Below are positions 27,702 through 36,269 of a stretch of DNA of 64,000 bases, in pieces. Position 1 is the stretch's first letter; the number at the start of each line of letters is the position of its first letter. The notes under the pieces were generated by a model. The model was not told where the DNA came from, made no database searches, and saw only the letters and a program-made list of their open reading frames with translations. Made by a program: the position numbers and the translations under genes. The stretch comes from Alloyangia pacifica (GTDB lineage: Bacteria; Pseudomonadota; Alphaproteobacteria; Rhodobacterales; Rhodobacteraceae): NCBI RefSeq assembly GCF_900116195.1, contig NZ_FOZW01000016.1, positions 48,385 through 112,384 on the forward strand. The letters run 5' to 3'.

Positions 27702-28583
27702 TCAGCTCCGCTTGTCGCCGGCGTAGTAGACCCACTTCTTCGAGGACCAGAAGGCCGCGAGGGTGAGCACCATGATGATCACGAAGAGCACCCAGGCGAT
27801 GGCCGAGGCATAGCCCATGTCGAAGCGGCGGAAGGCCTCGTCGTAGATGTACATTGGGAGCAGGTAGGTGGACTTCAGCGGGCCGCCCTGGGTGATGATG
27901 TAGGGGCCGTTGAACTCCTGGAACGCCTGAACCATCTGCATGATCAGGTTGAAGAAAATCACCGGGGTGATCAGCGGGATGGTAATGAAGATGAAGCAAT
28001 GCGCCTTGCTCGCGCCGTCGATTTCGGCGGCCTCGTAGAGCGACTTGTCGATCGACTGCAGCGCGGCGAGGAAGATCACCATGGCCGAGCCGAACTGCCA
28101 GCAGCGCAGCAGGGTGATGGTGAAGAGCGCGTTCTGCGGATCGCCGAACCAGTTCACCGCCTCGAAGCCGAGGCTCGTGAGCAGCATGTTCACCAGCCCC
28201 TCGGAGGCGAAGATGTAGCGCCAGAGCACCGCGATGGCGATCGACCCGCCGAGGATCGAGGGCACGTAGAAGGCGGTGCGGAAGAAGTTGATGAATTTCA
28301 GCTTGTAGTTGAGGATGTAGGCAATGAAGAGCGCGAAGGCGAGCTTCAGCGGCACCGTGGTGAAGACGTAGATCAGCGTCACCGTGAGCGAGCGCCGGAA
28401 CGTCCGATCCTTGGTGAAGAGCTGGGTATAGTTCTCCAGTCCCGTCCATCTTGGTGCCGACATCAGGTTGTAATCGGTGAAGCTGAGATAGAGCGATGCC
28501 CCGAAGGGGATCATCGTGAAGACCAGAAGTCCGATGATGTAGGGCGTCAGGTAGCCAAGCCCGAGAGCGCGCTTGCGCGTCAT
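27702..28583 (-). CDS. ABC sugar transporter permease (TogM-like)
   Basis: A 293-residue permease of the MalF/CUT1 type. It has six predicted membrane segments, beginning RALGLGYLTPYIIGLLVFTMIP, and the EAA loop SLYEAAEIDGASKAHCFIFI near residue 190. The start at 28583 follows GGGAGGC. It is the first gene of the minus-strand operon (two permeases, ATPase, binding protein, GH28, GH105) and is divergent from an AraC-type regulator across 200 bp that contain candidate operator sites. Confidence 0.93.
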   Translation of the reverse strand: MTRKRALGLGYLTPYIIGLLVFTMIPFGASLYLSFTDYNLMSAPRWTGLENYTQLFTKDRTFRRSLTVTLIYVFTTVPLKLAFALFIAYILNYKLKFINFFRTAFYVPSILGGSIAIAVLWRYIFASEGLVNMLLTSLGFEAVNWFGDPQNALFTITLLRCWQFGSAMVIFLAALQSIDKSLYEAAEIDGASKAHCFIFITIPLITPVIFFNLIMQMVQAFQEFNGPYIITQGGPLKSTYLLPMYIYDEAFRRFDMGYASAIAWVLFVIIMVLTLAAFWSSKKWVYYAGDKRS

Positions 28584-28733
28584 GGCCTGCCTCCCGTGCC
28601 GCGACCTGCCGGAACGGCGGCCGACTTCGGCGAAATAAGCATATGTCCTCCCGAACTGTGCGGAGTTTGCCCATCCCGTAGCGTCAGCTCGCCCCCTCCT
28701 CGGGGCTGGCGGGTGACAGGCGGTCCTGTACAG

Positions 28734-28778
28734 TTGTATGATGAATTCATGACAGATGACGAGCGTGGATTGAATTCA
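28734..28778. promoter_or_regulatory. Divergent regulatory region of araC and the tog-like operon
   Basis: TTGTATGAT at 28734-28742 matches the core of the operator-like site upstream of kduI. The self-complementary octamer TGAATTCA occurs twice, at 28742-28749 and 28771-28778, 29 bp apart (near three helical turns). The second copy lies against the araC ribosome site. Together they suggest control by both the GntR protein and the AraC protein (inference). Confidence 0.5.
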
Positions 28779-28783
28779 CCAGG

Positions 28784-29704
28784 ATGGCGAAAAAGATGGA
28801 CGAAATCGGAGGTTCAATTCTCGACCGCGTGCCCGCCTCGGCGCTGACCCTGACGCTGACCCGCTCGGCCATCCGCATGCAGCACTCCGCGCTCTGGCGG
28901 ATCGAGAAGGAGAACCCGGTCGAGGACCTGGTGATCGCGCTCGAGGGACGGGGAGAGTACCTTGTCGGCGACGAACGCCTCTCGCTCGAGCCGGGCGAGG
29001 CGATGCTGCTGCGCCGGGGCGAGACCTTCACCGGCTGGAACGAAGGCGCGGGGCTCTACACCGGGCTGGCGCAGCATTTCACGCTGGGGATCTACGGCGA
29101 CACCGATCTCGTGGCGCAGATGGACCTGCGCCGGAAGGTGCGGCTGTCGCGCTGGGACGAGCTGGCGCTGCTGGTGCGCAGCTACCGCGAGAGCGCGCCG
29201 CCCAATTCGGTGACGCTGATGCAGCATCACCTGTTCATGGTGTTCCTGATCGCCTTCGTTGACGATGCCTTCCTTGGCTGGCGGCAAGGCGGGGCGGTGC
29301 CCATGGACGGGGCGGCGGCGATCGATCTGGCGGTGATGAAGGCGGCGGCGCAGATATCGACCGCGCCGCTCGATCCGGAGGTGGCAGCGCTGGCGGTCGA
29401 GGCGGCGCCTTACAATGCCGACTATTTCCACCGCGCCTTCCGCGACCGGCTGGGGCGCACGCCGCGCCAATACCAGGAATATTGCCGGATGGAACGCGCC
29501 ATGTCGCTGCTCGAACGGGGTATGAGCCCCTCGCAGGTGGCCGGAGAGATCGGCTACGGCGATCCCTATTATTTCAGCCGCGCATTCAAACGGCAGATGG
29601 GCATCAGCCCGCGCGGCCACCAGCAACGGGTGAAGCGCGCGCAGGACGGGCAGGTGATGGGCATGGACGAGGCCGATCAGGCGCGGGCGCTGGGACAGGG
29701 GTAG
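28784..29704 (+). CDS. AraC-family transcriptional regulator
   Basis: A 306-residue regulator. Residues about 20-150 form a cupin-like sensing domain (DLVIALEGRGEYLVGDERLSL, then EPGEAMLLRRGE). Two helix-turn-helix units follow in about 185-285, with the typical YNADYFHRAFRDRLGRTPRQY and GYGDPYYFSRAFKRQMGISP. It is divergent from the tog-like importer operon and is therefore its likely activator, with a sugar acid or oligogalacturonide as ligand (inference). The start at 28784 has AGG close by; an ATG at 28796 is possible. The gene converges on the kdgF-like gene with 46 bp between. Confidence 0.92.
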   Translation: MAKKMDEIGGSILDRVPASALTLTLTRSAIRMQHSALWRIEKENPVEDLVIALEGRGEYLVGDERLSLEPGEAMLLRRGETFTGWNEGAGLYTGLAQHFTLGIYGDTDLVAQMDLRRKVRLSRWDELALLVRSYRESAPPNSVTLMQHHLFMVFLIAFVDDAFLGWRQGGAVPMDGAAAIDLAVMKAAAQISTAPLDPEVAALAVEAAPYNADYFHRAFRDRLGRTPRQYQEYCRMERAMSLLERGMSPSQVAGEIGYGDPYYFSRAFKRQMGISPRGHQQRVKRAQDGQVMGMDEADQARALGQG

Positions 29705-29750
29705 AGGTGGCTGTAGGGCTGGCCCGGCTCACGGCGCGCTGTTGGCGAGG

Positions 29751-30059
29751 TTAAAGGAAATCATCCCGCCGCGGGGTGAAACAGTCGATCAGTCGCCCGG
29801 CATCAAGGCACTCGCAGCCGTGCTTGGCGCCCGAGGGGATCACGAAGCTGTCGCCCGGCTTCACGTCGAAGCTCTCGTCCCCGAGAAAGAAGGTGAAGCG
29901 CCCGCTCTCGCAATAGGTCGACTGCACGTGCGGGTGGTGGTGCATCGCCCCCTTGGCGCCGGTCTCGAAGCGGAATGAGACGACCATCAGTTCGGGGCTG
30001 TCGGCCAGCACCTGGCGGGCGACGCCGGTGTCGGGAAAGACGACGGGAAAGCTGCTCAT
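29751..30059 (-). CDS. kdgF: KdgF-like cupin, unsaturated uronate linearisation
   Basis: A 102-residue single-domain cupin. The metal-site pattern is MHHHPHVQSTYCESG (His, His, Glu ligands) and the distal GAKHGCE His. KdgF proteins of this size convert the cyclic unsaturated galacturonate or guluronate monomer to its open 5-keto-4-deoxy form. This fits here, since GH105 would make the substrate and KduI uses the product. The ATG at 30059 has AAGGAGAT upstream; it starts 23 nt after the GntR gene, with which it is co-transcribed. The family is broad, so the function relies on context. Confidence 0.82.
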   Translation of the reverse strand: MSSFPVVFPDTGVARQVLADSPELMVVSFRFETGAKGAMHHHPHVQSTYCESGRFTFFLGDESFDVKPGDSFVIPSGAKHGCECLDAGRLIDCFTPRRDDFL

Positions 30060-30082
30060 GGCAATCTCCTTGGGTACGGGAC

Positions 30083-30823
30083 TCACTGCCCGCTTTTGCG
30101 CAACAGGTTGCGGTAGCGCGATTGCGCGCCCTTGAGGTGCAGGCGCATGGCAAGCCGCGCCGCGTCTTCGTCGCCGTCGATGATCGCGGTGACGATGGCC
30201 TCGTGTTCGGCGTCAATGGCCTGCAGATAGGGGGCGGTGGCGGCGTCCTTGGTGTCGTTCAGCGCGTGGCGCGGGATCAGACTGGCGCCGATCATCGACA
30301 GGAAGTCGCGGAAACGCGGATTGTTCGTGGCGTCGGCAATGGCGAGGTGCAGCTCGAAATCGGCCAGCGATGTGGGCTCTCCGGCGGCGGCATGGGCGCG
30401 CAGCGCCGACAGCGCCTGCAGGATCAACTCTTCCTGCGCCGGAGAGCGGCGCAGCGCGGCCAGCCCCGCCGCCTCGACCTCGACGGCGGTCCGCAACTCC
30501 AGCATTTCGATCATCGAGGAGATGCGCACGAAATCGATGTTCTGGAAGGGCAGTTCCAGCTCGGGGCGCTGGTCGAGCACGAAGACCCCGGCACCCTGCC
30601 GCGGTTCCACCAGCCCGTCGTAGCGCAGCGAGGCCACGGCCTCGCGGACCACGGTGCGGCTGACCTCGAACTCTTCGGTCATCTTCGCCTCGCTCGGCAG
30701 GCGGCTGCCGGGCGCATACTGGCCGCTTTCGATCTGTGCCCGAAGGCGGTCGCGCACCTGTTCGACAAGGGTCTTTCCGCTGCCGCGGGAAGGGCGGGCC
30801 GTCGTGAGTTTCTGCTCGGTCAC
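30083..30823 (-). CDS. GntR-family (FadR subfamily) transcriptional regulator, probable pectin/uronate repressor
   Basis: A 246-residue regulator. The winged helix occupies about residues 15-80, with LVEQVRDRLRAQIESGQYAPG, LPSEAKMTEEFEVSRTVVRE and LRYDGLVEPRQGAGVFV. The C-terminal FCD domain follows, with the metal/ligand His residues in DFELHLAIADATNN and the later DAEHEAIVTAIIDGD. It resembles UxuR/KdgR-like GntR proteins of hexuronate loci. It is upstream of the kdgF-like gene and divergent from kduID. The repeated TTGTATGAT-type sites near three locus promoters are its likely targets, relieved by a uronate intermediate. Confidence 0.9.
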   Translation of the reverse strand: MTEQKLTTARPSRGSGKTLVEQVRDRLRAQIESGQYAPGSRLPSEAKMTEEFEVSRTVVREAVASLRYDGLVEPRQGAGVFVLDQRPELELPFQNIDFVRISSMIEMLELRTAVEVEAAGLAALRRSPAQEELILQALSALRAHAAAGEPTSLADFELHLAIADATNNPRFRDFLSMIGASLIPRHALNDTKDAATAPYLQAIDAEHEAIVTAIIDGDEDAARLAMRLHLKGAQSRYRNLLRKSGQ

Positions 30824-31046
30824 GTCTGTCGTCTTCTCGTTCCTGGCTGGATGCGACCCATATTACAGGTTTCCGGGGGGCTGTCCACGTCGGGCTCAGC
30901 GGAGGTCGCTTGCGGTGGTTGGCCCCAGATGTAGCAAAGGGTGCCACTCCCGAGGCTCCAAGGGCATTCTTTCGAGGTTTCGCGCCGTGTTGCGCCCTGG
31001 TCTGGTCTGCAGCCGTCGCTCGGTATAGAGGTCAGATGGCTTTGCT

Positions 31047-31063
31047 ATGTTGTATGATAACAT
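31047..31063. promoter_or_regulatory. Palindromic GntR-type operator upstream of kduI
   Basis: Perfect 5-bp arms ATGTT and AACAT flank GTATGAT. This is the fullest copy of the site found also at 14090 and partly at 28734. It contains a TATGAT that could serve as the -10 element of kduI. It lies about 90 bp upstream of the kduI start in a gene-free 328-bp divergent gap; no other strong signal was seen there. Confidence 0.65.
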
Positions 31064-31151
31064 CTTGAAGGCGAGGCGCATCCGTGGTTCCTTGGCCGCG
31101 ACAGCCGCGGCGGAGTCGATCCGGCTGCGCAGCCTTCCTGGGAGAGAGAAC

Positions 31152-31976
31152 ATGCTGACCGTCGAGACCCGACACGCCATCCACCCGAGCCACGCCCGCG
31201 ACATGTGGACCGAGGAGCTGCGTGAGCATTTCCTTGCGCAAGGCATGTTCCGCGAAGGAGAAATCCGCCTCGTCTACACCCATTACGACCGCTTCGTGAT
31301 GGGCGGCGCGGTGCCCGGCAGCGGCAGGCTGACGCTGGATGTGGTGGAAGAGACGAAGACCCCGAGCTTCCTCGACCGCCGCGAGATGGGCATCGTCAAC
31401 ATCGGCGAGCCGGGCACCGTGGAAGCGGGCGGCGAGACCTACGAGATGGGGCGCGGCGATGTGCTCTACCTTGGCATGGGCAGCGGCGCGGTGAGTTTCT
31501 CGGGGGCCGGGCGCTTCTACATCACCTCCTGCCCGGCGCATAAGGCCTACCCGTCGAAGCTGGTCACCCTTGCGGATTGCAAGGAGGTCACCATGGGCGC
31601 GCCGGAGACCTCCAACAAGCGCACCATCAAGCAGTTCATCCACCCGCAGGTGATGGAGAGCTGCCAGCTGATCCTCGGCTACACTTCGCTCGAGGAAGGT
31701 TCGGTCTGGAACACCATTCCCAGCCACATCCACGACCGCCGGATGGAGGCTTATCTCTACTGGGGCATGGACGAGGAGAGCCGCGTGCTGCACCTGATGG
31801 GCGAGCCCGACGAGACGCGCCACCTCTTCGTTGCCAACGAGGAGGGCGTGGTCAGCCCCAGCTGGTCGATCCACTCGGGCGCCGGCATCGGCAAGTACAC
31901 CTTCATCTGGGCCATGGCCGGCGACAACGTCGACTACACCGACATGGATTTCATCCAGCCCAAGGATCTGCGCTGA
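31152..31976 (+). CDS. kduI: 5-dehydro-4-deoxy-D-glucuronate isomerase
   Basis: A 274-residue double-cupin zinc isomerase. It converts 5-keto-4-deoxyuronate to 3-deoxy-D-glycero-2,5-hexodiulosonate. Zinc ligands are His192 and His194 (SHIHDRRME), Glu199 and His241 (WSIHSGAG). Other family marks are SFLDRREMGIVNIG and TSNKRTIKQFIHP. The ATG at 31152 follows GGGAGAGAG and gives the usual length; the in-frame codons further upstream are unlikely. The stop overlaps the kduD start by one base. Confidence 0.96.
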   Translation: MLTVETRHAIHPSHARDMWTEELREHFLAQGMFREGEIRLVYTHYDRFVMGGAVPGSGRLTLDVVEETKTPSFLDRREMGIVNIGEPGTVEAGGETYEMGRGDVLYLGMGSGAVSFSGAGRFYITSCPAHKAYPSKLVTLADCKEVTMGAPETSNKRTIKQFIHPQVMESCQLILGYTSLEEGSVWNTIPSHIHDRRMEAYLYWGMDEESRVLHLMGEPDETRHLFVANEEGVVSPSWSIHSGAGIGKYTFIWAMAGDNVDYTDMDFIQPKDLR

Positions 31977-32719
31977 TGCCGGGGCTGTTTTCTCTCGATG
32001 GCAAGCGCGCGCTGGTCACCGGTGCCAACACCGGCATCGGCCAGGCCATCGCCGTGGCACTCGCCGAGCAGGGGGCCTCGGTCACCTGCGTCGGGCGGCG
32101 CGCCTGTGACGAGACGGTGGCGATCATCGAGGCGGCGGGCGGCGCGGCGGACTCGCTGCTGCTCGATTTTTCTGACCCGATGGCGGGGCGGGACGTGTTC
32201 AAGGGCGCGGGCTATTCGCTTCTGGTCAACAATGCCGGGATCATCCGCCGCGCCGACAGCGTGGACTATTCCGAAGAAGACTGGGATGCGGTGGTCGACG
32301 TCAACATGAAGGCGGTGTTCTTCACCTGCCAGGCCTTCGGCCGCGAGCTGATCGCGACGGGGCAGGAGGGTGCGGTGGTCAACATCGCCTCGCTGCTGTC
32401 CTTCCAGGGCGGCATCCGCGTGCCGGCCTACACGGCGGCCAAGCACGGGGTGGCCGGGATCACCAAGATCCTCGCCAACGAATGGGCGCCGCACGGGATC
32501 ACCGTCAACGCCATCGCGCCGGGCTATATCGCCACCAACAATACCGCGGCGCTGCGCGAGGACCCGGAGCGCGCGAAGGCCATCCTCGACCGTATTCCCG
32601 CCGGGCGCTGGGGCGATCCCGAGGACATTGGCGGCACGGCGGCCTACCTCTGCTCGCGCGCGGCGCGCTACGTGACCGGTGCGGTGCTGAATGTCGACGG
32701 CGGCTGGCTGGCGCGCTGA
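31976..32719 (+). CDS. kduD: 2-dehydro-3-deoxy-D-gluconate 5-dehydrogenase
   Basis: A 247-residue classical short-chain dehydrogenase that reduces the KduI product to 2-keto-3-deoxygluconate with NAD(P)H. TGANTGIG (15-22) binds the cofactor, NNAG is at 85-88, the catalytic Ser lies in NIASLLS, and the YTAAK motif has Tyr152 and Lys156. The opening FSLDGKRALVTGANTGIG is typical of KduD. KDG kinase and aldolase, which would finish the route, are not in the window. A hairpin ends the operon at 32789. Confidence 0.95.
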   Translation: MPGLFSLDGKRALVTGANTGIGQAIAVALAEQGASVTCVGRRACDETVAIIEAAGGAADSLLLDFSDPMAGRDVFKGAGYSLLVNNAGIIRRADSVDYSEEDWDAVVDVNMKAVFFTCQAFGRELIATGQEGAVVNIASLLSFQGGIRVPAYTAAKHGVAGITKILANEWAPHGITVNAIAPGYIATNNTAALREDPERAKAILDRIPAGRWGDPEDIGGTAAYLCSRAARYVTGAVLNVDGGWLAR

Positions 32720-32788
32720 ACGCTTGCCGCGCGTGCGGCGCGGGCGGGACCGCCTCCGGCGGGCGTATTTTGAAAGAGAAGAAGCGGC

Positions 32789-32817
32789 GGGGCGCGATCC
32801 GGGGTGGGTCGCGCCCC
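32789..32817 (+). terminator. Terminator hairpin after kduD
   Basis: Arms GGGGCGCGATCC and GGTCGCGCCCC (one bulged base) are followed by TTCTCTT. The position, 70 nt after the stop and before the next independent gene, supports a rho-independent terminator. Confidence 0.7.
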
Positions 32818-32878
32818 TTCTCTTGAGAACTGCGGTTCGGGGGCCATCTGAAGGAGAGCAAACGGAAAGGCTTCTCCC

Positions 32879-33532
32879 ATGTCCCGCATCCTTCTCATCG
32901 GCGCCACCGGCGGCGTCGGCCATCGTCTTCTGCCGCTGCTGGTCGAGGCCGGCCACGCGGTCACCGCGCTGCACCGTACGCCCGCGCAGGGGCAGGTGCT
33001 GCGCGCAGCGGGGGCCACGCCGTTGCAGGGCGATCTCATGGAGATGGACGCCGCCGCGATGACCGAGGCTGCCAAGGGTCAGGACGTCATCGTTTTCTCG
33101 GCCGGTGCGGCGGGCAGCGGGCTCGACCGGACCGCCGAGATCGACGGCCAGGGGCCGGTGAAGATGATCGCCGCAGCAAGCGCCAATGGCATTTCGCGGG
33201 TCTATCTCGTCTCGGCCATGCCCGAGGCCGGGCGCGGCAGGGAGGTGAAGCCCAATTTCGAGGTCTACATGCAGACCAAGAAGCAGGCCGATGCGGCGCT
33301 CGTTGCGAGCGATCTCGACTGGGTGATCCTGCGCCCCGGCACCTTGCTGCACGAGGACGGGGATGACGCGGTGCGCCTCTCGCCCGCCATTCCCTACGGA
33401 GCCGTCAAGCGTGGCAACGTGGCGGCGGTGCTGGCGCGGCTGATCGACACGCCGGCGATCCGGCGCGAGATCTTCGAGCTGACCGATGGCGACACCCCGG
33501 TGGCCGAGGCGGTGGCCGGCCTAATCCGCTGA
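32879..33532 (+). CDS. NAD(P)-binding atypical SDR (YwnB-like)
   Basis: A 217-residue atypical short-chain dehydrogenase. The N-terminal Rossmann motif is LLIGATGGVGHRLLPLL, followed by the cofactor-selecting LHR after the second strand. VYLVSAMPEAGRG and WVILRPGTLLHEDG match the NAD(P)H-binding family (PF13460). No classical YxxxK is present, as usual for this group. Substrate is unknown. It ends inside the convergent cytochrome gene, overlapping it by 12 bp. Confidence 0.88.
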   Translation: MSRILLIGATGGVGHRLLPLLVEAGHAVTALHRTPAQGQVLRAAGATPLQGDLMEMDAAAMTEAAKGQDVIVFSAGAAGSGLDRTAEIDGQGPVKMIAAASANGISRVYLVSAMPEAGRGREVKPNFEVYMQTKKQADAALVASDLDWVILRPGTLLHEDGDDAVRLSPAIPYGAVKRGNVAAVLARLIDTPAIRREIFELTDGDTPVAEAVAGLIR

Positions 33533-35479
33533 CGGCGGCGGCAGCAGGTCCATGTCCGCGCCGGTCAGCTCGCGGCGCATCATCTGCAGCGTCACGTTGC
33601 CGGGGTTCCTTGCCAGCGCGGCATCGAGAAGCGCGCGGCCCTGGGTCTCGTCGCCGGTGGCAAGGGCGATGCGGACCTGCATGATCCAGGCGTCGCTCAG
33701 TTGCGGGTCGAGCCGGGTTGCCTCGGCGAAGGCATTCATGGCGGCAGGCATATTGCGCATCACCAGCGCCATGCCGCCCATCTGCAGGTGGGTTTCCGGG
33801 AAATCGAGGCGGCTGGCCATGGAGGCCTGCCATTCGCCGAAGGCGGTGCGCAGGGCCGTCTCGTAGCGCGGCGGCATGCGGGCGATCTGCGCGTCGAGCA
33901 AGGATTGCGCCGCCGCCATGCGCACCGAGCGCGAGGGATCGCTGAGCGAGGCCATGATGCGCGGGGCGCGCTCCATGGCGGGGGCGGCGCGCTGCAGGCG
34001 GACGGCGGCGCTGCGCACCAGCGGATCGGGATCCTGCAAGAGCGCCTCCAGCGCCGCGGCCTCGGCCGGATCGCCCGCCTGTTCCAGCAGGTAGATCGCC
34101 GTGGCGCGTACGATGCCGGCCATATCCGTGTCCTGCGACAGGCTGCGCAGCTCGGGCGCGGCGCGGGCGGGATCGCGGCGGCCATGGGCGAGCACCTCGC
34201 CGTAATGCGGGCCGCGATGGGTGCTTTCGGGGAACCACTCCTCGAGCTTGGCCGCAGCCCATTCGGGGCTCTGGTCCTCGTGGCAGGTGGTGCAGGCGTC
34301 GGGGGCACCGATCTCGGCATCGAGGTCCGGGCGCGGGATGCGGAAGGAGTGGTCCGCCCGCCAGTCGTTGCCCATGTAGACGCGCTCGGTCATATGGCAG
34401 GTCTTGCACTGCGCGCCCGCCGAGCCTTCGGGGTGATGCGTGTGCTCGGGCCCGTCGAAGACCTGAAGCGGCAGCGAGGGAAATTCGGGGTTGCCCGCCG
34501 GGCTGTGGCACTGGGTGCAGACGGCGTTGCCCTCGGCGATCAGCTCGGCCTCGTGTGGCAGGTGGCAATTCGAGCAGCTCACCCCTTCGGCGTACATCTT
34601 CGATTGCAGGAAGGAGCCGTAGACGTAGACCTCGTCGAGGATCTGCCCGTCCGCCTCGTAGGCGCCCTCGCGCAACAGCGAGAGGTTGTATGTGTCGTGA
34701 TAGGGCGTGCCGGGGATCGGGTTGCCGTCGGTGTAGGGTTCGCGCCGCGAGTGGCAGGTGGCGCATTGCTCGATCATCTGCGCGGGCTCGGACATGTCGA
34801 CGGTGAAGCCATGGGCAGGGGGCGGGGCCTCCTGCGTGGTCTCGTAGGTCTCGGCCCAGTCGGCATGCGCCGATCCGGGACCGTGACAGGCCTCGCAGCC
34901 GACGCCGATCTCGACCTGCGTCGAGGCGAAGCTGCGCGCCTGCGGGTCGTAATTGGCCTCGAAGCCGGTTGCATGGCAGGCGGCGCAGCGGCTGTTCCAG
35001 GTCTTGTAGGGGCCTGTCCAGTGCAGCCCGTCGTCGGGGGTGTAATTCTGCTGCGGATAGAGGTGGAACCAGCCACCTTTTTCCGTGTCCCAGACCACGT
35101 CGAAGCTCTGCAGGCGGCCCGGGGCGGTCTCGAGGATGTATTGCTGCAGCGGCTCGACGCCGATCACCGAATGCACGTCGTACTCGGTGGTGAAACCGTC
35201 GCGCTCGGTGACGCTGACATGGGCCTTGCCCTCGGGCGTGAGGCTGAAGCGCGCCTGCATGTCGCCGAGGATGAACTCGGTGCCGTCGAAATCTGCGGTG
35301 ATGTTCTGCGCTGTCGCCTCGGTCCAGGCGAGGGCGTGGTGCGAGCCCTCCCAGGCCTCCCCGGCGGCCTCGTGGCACGCGATGCAGCGCTCGGAGCCGA
35401 GGTAGTCCTGCGCGACGGCGGCGGAGGCGAAAAGGACCGTCGCGAGGGGCAGCAGGAGGCGGGCGAGGCGGTGCAGCAT
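33521..35479 (-). CDS. Octahaem c-type cytochrome with HEAT/TPR-like C-terminal half
   Basis: A 652-residue exported multihaem protein. I chose the start at 35479 because it gives a clean Sec signal (RLARLLLPLATVLFASAA, cleavage near AVAQ). Eight CXXCH sites are visible, at Cys 32, 165, 195, 239, 302, 321, 358 and 396. This spacing resembles cytochrome c-554/octahaem families. From about residue 410 the haems stop, and alpha-helical repeats resembling HEAT (DPDPLVRSAAVRL, DPSRSVRMAAAQSL) and then TPR (ATRLDPQLSDAWIMQVRIAL) follow. The fold suggests periplasmic electron transfer with a protein-binding tail. No partner redox genes are adjacent, so the donor and acceptor are unknown. Confidence 0.85.
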   Translation of the reverse strand: MLHRLARLLLPLATVLFASAAVAQDYLGSERCIACHEAAGEAWEGSHHALAWTEATAQNITADFDGTEFILGDMQARFSLTPEGKAHVSVTERDGFTTEYDVHSVIGVEPLQQYILETAPGRLQSFDVVWDTEKGGWFHLYPQQNYTPDDGLHWTGPYKTWNSRCAACHATGFEANYDPQARSFASTQVEIGVGCEACHGPGSAHADWAETYETTQEAPPPAHGFTVDMSEPAQMIEQCATCHSRREPYTDGNPIPGTPYHDTYNLSLLREGAYEADGQILDEVYVYGSFLQSKMYAEGVSCSNCHLPHEAELIAEGNAVCTQCHSPAGNPEFPSLPLQVFDGPEHTHHPEGSAGAQCKTCHMTERVYMGNDWRADHSFRIPRPDLDAEIGAPDACTTCHEDQSPEWAAAKLEEWFPESTHRGPHYGEVLAHGRRDPARAAPELRSLSQDTDMAGIVRATAIYLLEQAGDPAEAAALEALLQDPDPLVRSAAVRLQRAAPAMERAPRIMASLSDPSRSVRMAAAQSLLDAQIARMPPRYETALRTAFGEWQASMASRLDFPETHLQMGGMALVMRNMPAAMNAFAEATRLDPQLSDAWIMQVRIALATGDETQGRALLDAALARNPGNVTLQMMRRELTGADMDLLPPPSAD

Positions 35480-35606
35480 GAAATGGGGTCCGGAACGAAA
35501 ATCATCGGCAGAAAAACGACTTGCGGCGCAGGGCGCATCAGGAGTGATCCTTTCCGAGCGATGCAGTTGCGTCAACCCTCGGTAGAGGGTTTGCGCGTCG
35601 CAAACG

Positions 35607-36269
35607 TCACTCGAGCGAGATCATGAGCTGCCAGTCGCCACCTGCGCCGCTGCGGTCGGCGAGGCGGATCAGCAGCTCACCGCCCTCGGGCAGGATGAGC
35701 GTGAGCGGGGCACCGGCGTCACCACGGGCGAGCAGGGTGGCGGGGCGCACGAAGGCGGCGATGCCGATGTTGCCGGGGGCCGCGAGGCTCAGCGTCACCG
35801 CCTCATCCGCCGGGGCTGTGGTGATCAGGTCATGGATGCCGCCGGGCGCCAGCGTGCCGTAGACCAGACCGCCGCGCAGCTCGAGCTCTTGCGTTTCGCT
35901 GGCGGGAACGGCGGGGCTGCGCAGCGCCGCCGGATCGGCCCCGGCATAGGGGGCAAGATAGCCTGCCGCCACCCATCCCGCGCGCGCGCCGTCGAGGCTC
36001 TGGATCTGGCACCAGGGCTGCGGGTCCTCGACACAGCCGAGGTTGCGCAGCAGCGCGCCGGGGTCGAGCTCGGTGACCACCGGGGCCCCGGTCGAGGGTG
36101 CGCCGCGCATCCGCAGGCTGCCTTCGCTGGTGACATAGACGAATTCGCTCTGCGGCAGCTGCGCGACGGGCTGCGCCTGCAGCGGGGCAGCCAGTGTCTG
36201 TGTCAACGCCAGTGCAAGGGCAGTGAACAGGGCGCGCAGGGGGCTGGCCGGGCGCAGCGTGAGGATCAT
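35607..36269 (-). CDS. Exported SH3-like domain protein
   Basis: A 220-residue protein with a Sec signal (residues about 10-32, ending LQAQ). Residues about 40-105 are a bacterial SH3-type domain (SLRMRGAPSTGAPVVTELDPG, ARAGWVAAGYL). The rest is a beta-rich part with repeated Leu/Gly, ending WQLMISLE. It follows the L,D-transpeptidase gene with a 4-nt ATGA overlap, so the two are made together. Bacterial SH3 domains often bind peptidoglycan, which fits an accessory role for the transpeptidase (inference). Confidence 0.78.
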   Translation of the reverse strand: MILTLRPASPLRALFTALALALTQTLAAPLQAQPVAQLPQSEFVYVTSEGSLRMRGAPSTGAPVVTELDPGALLRNLGCVEDPQPWCQIQSLDGARAGWVAAGYLAPYAGADPAALRSPAVPASETQELELRGGLVYGTLAPGGIHDLITTAPADEAVTLSLAAPGNIGIAAFVRPATLLARGDAGAPLTLILPEGGELLIRLADRSGAGGDWQLMISLE

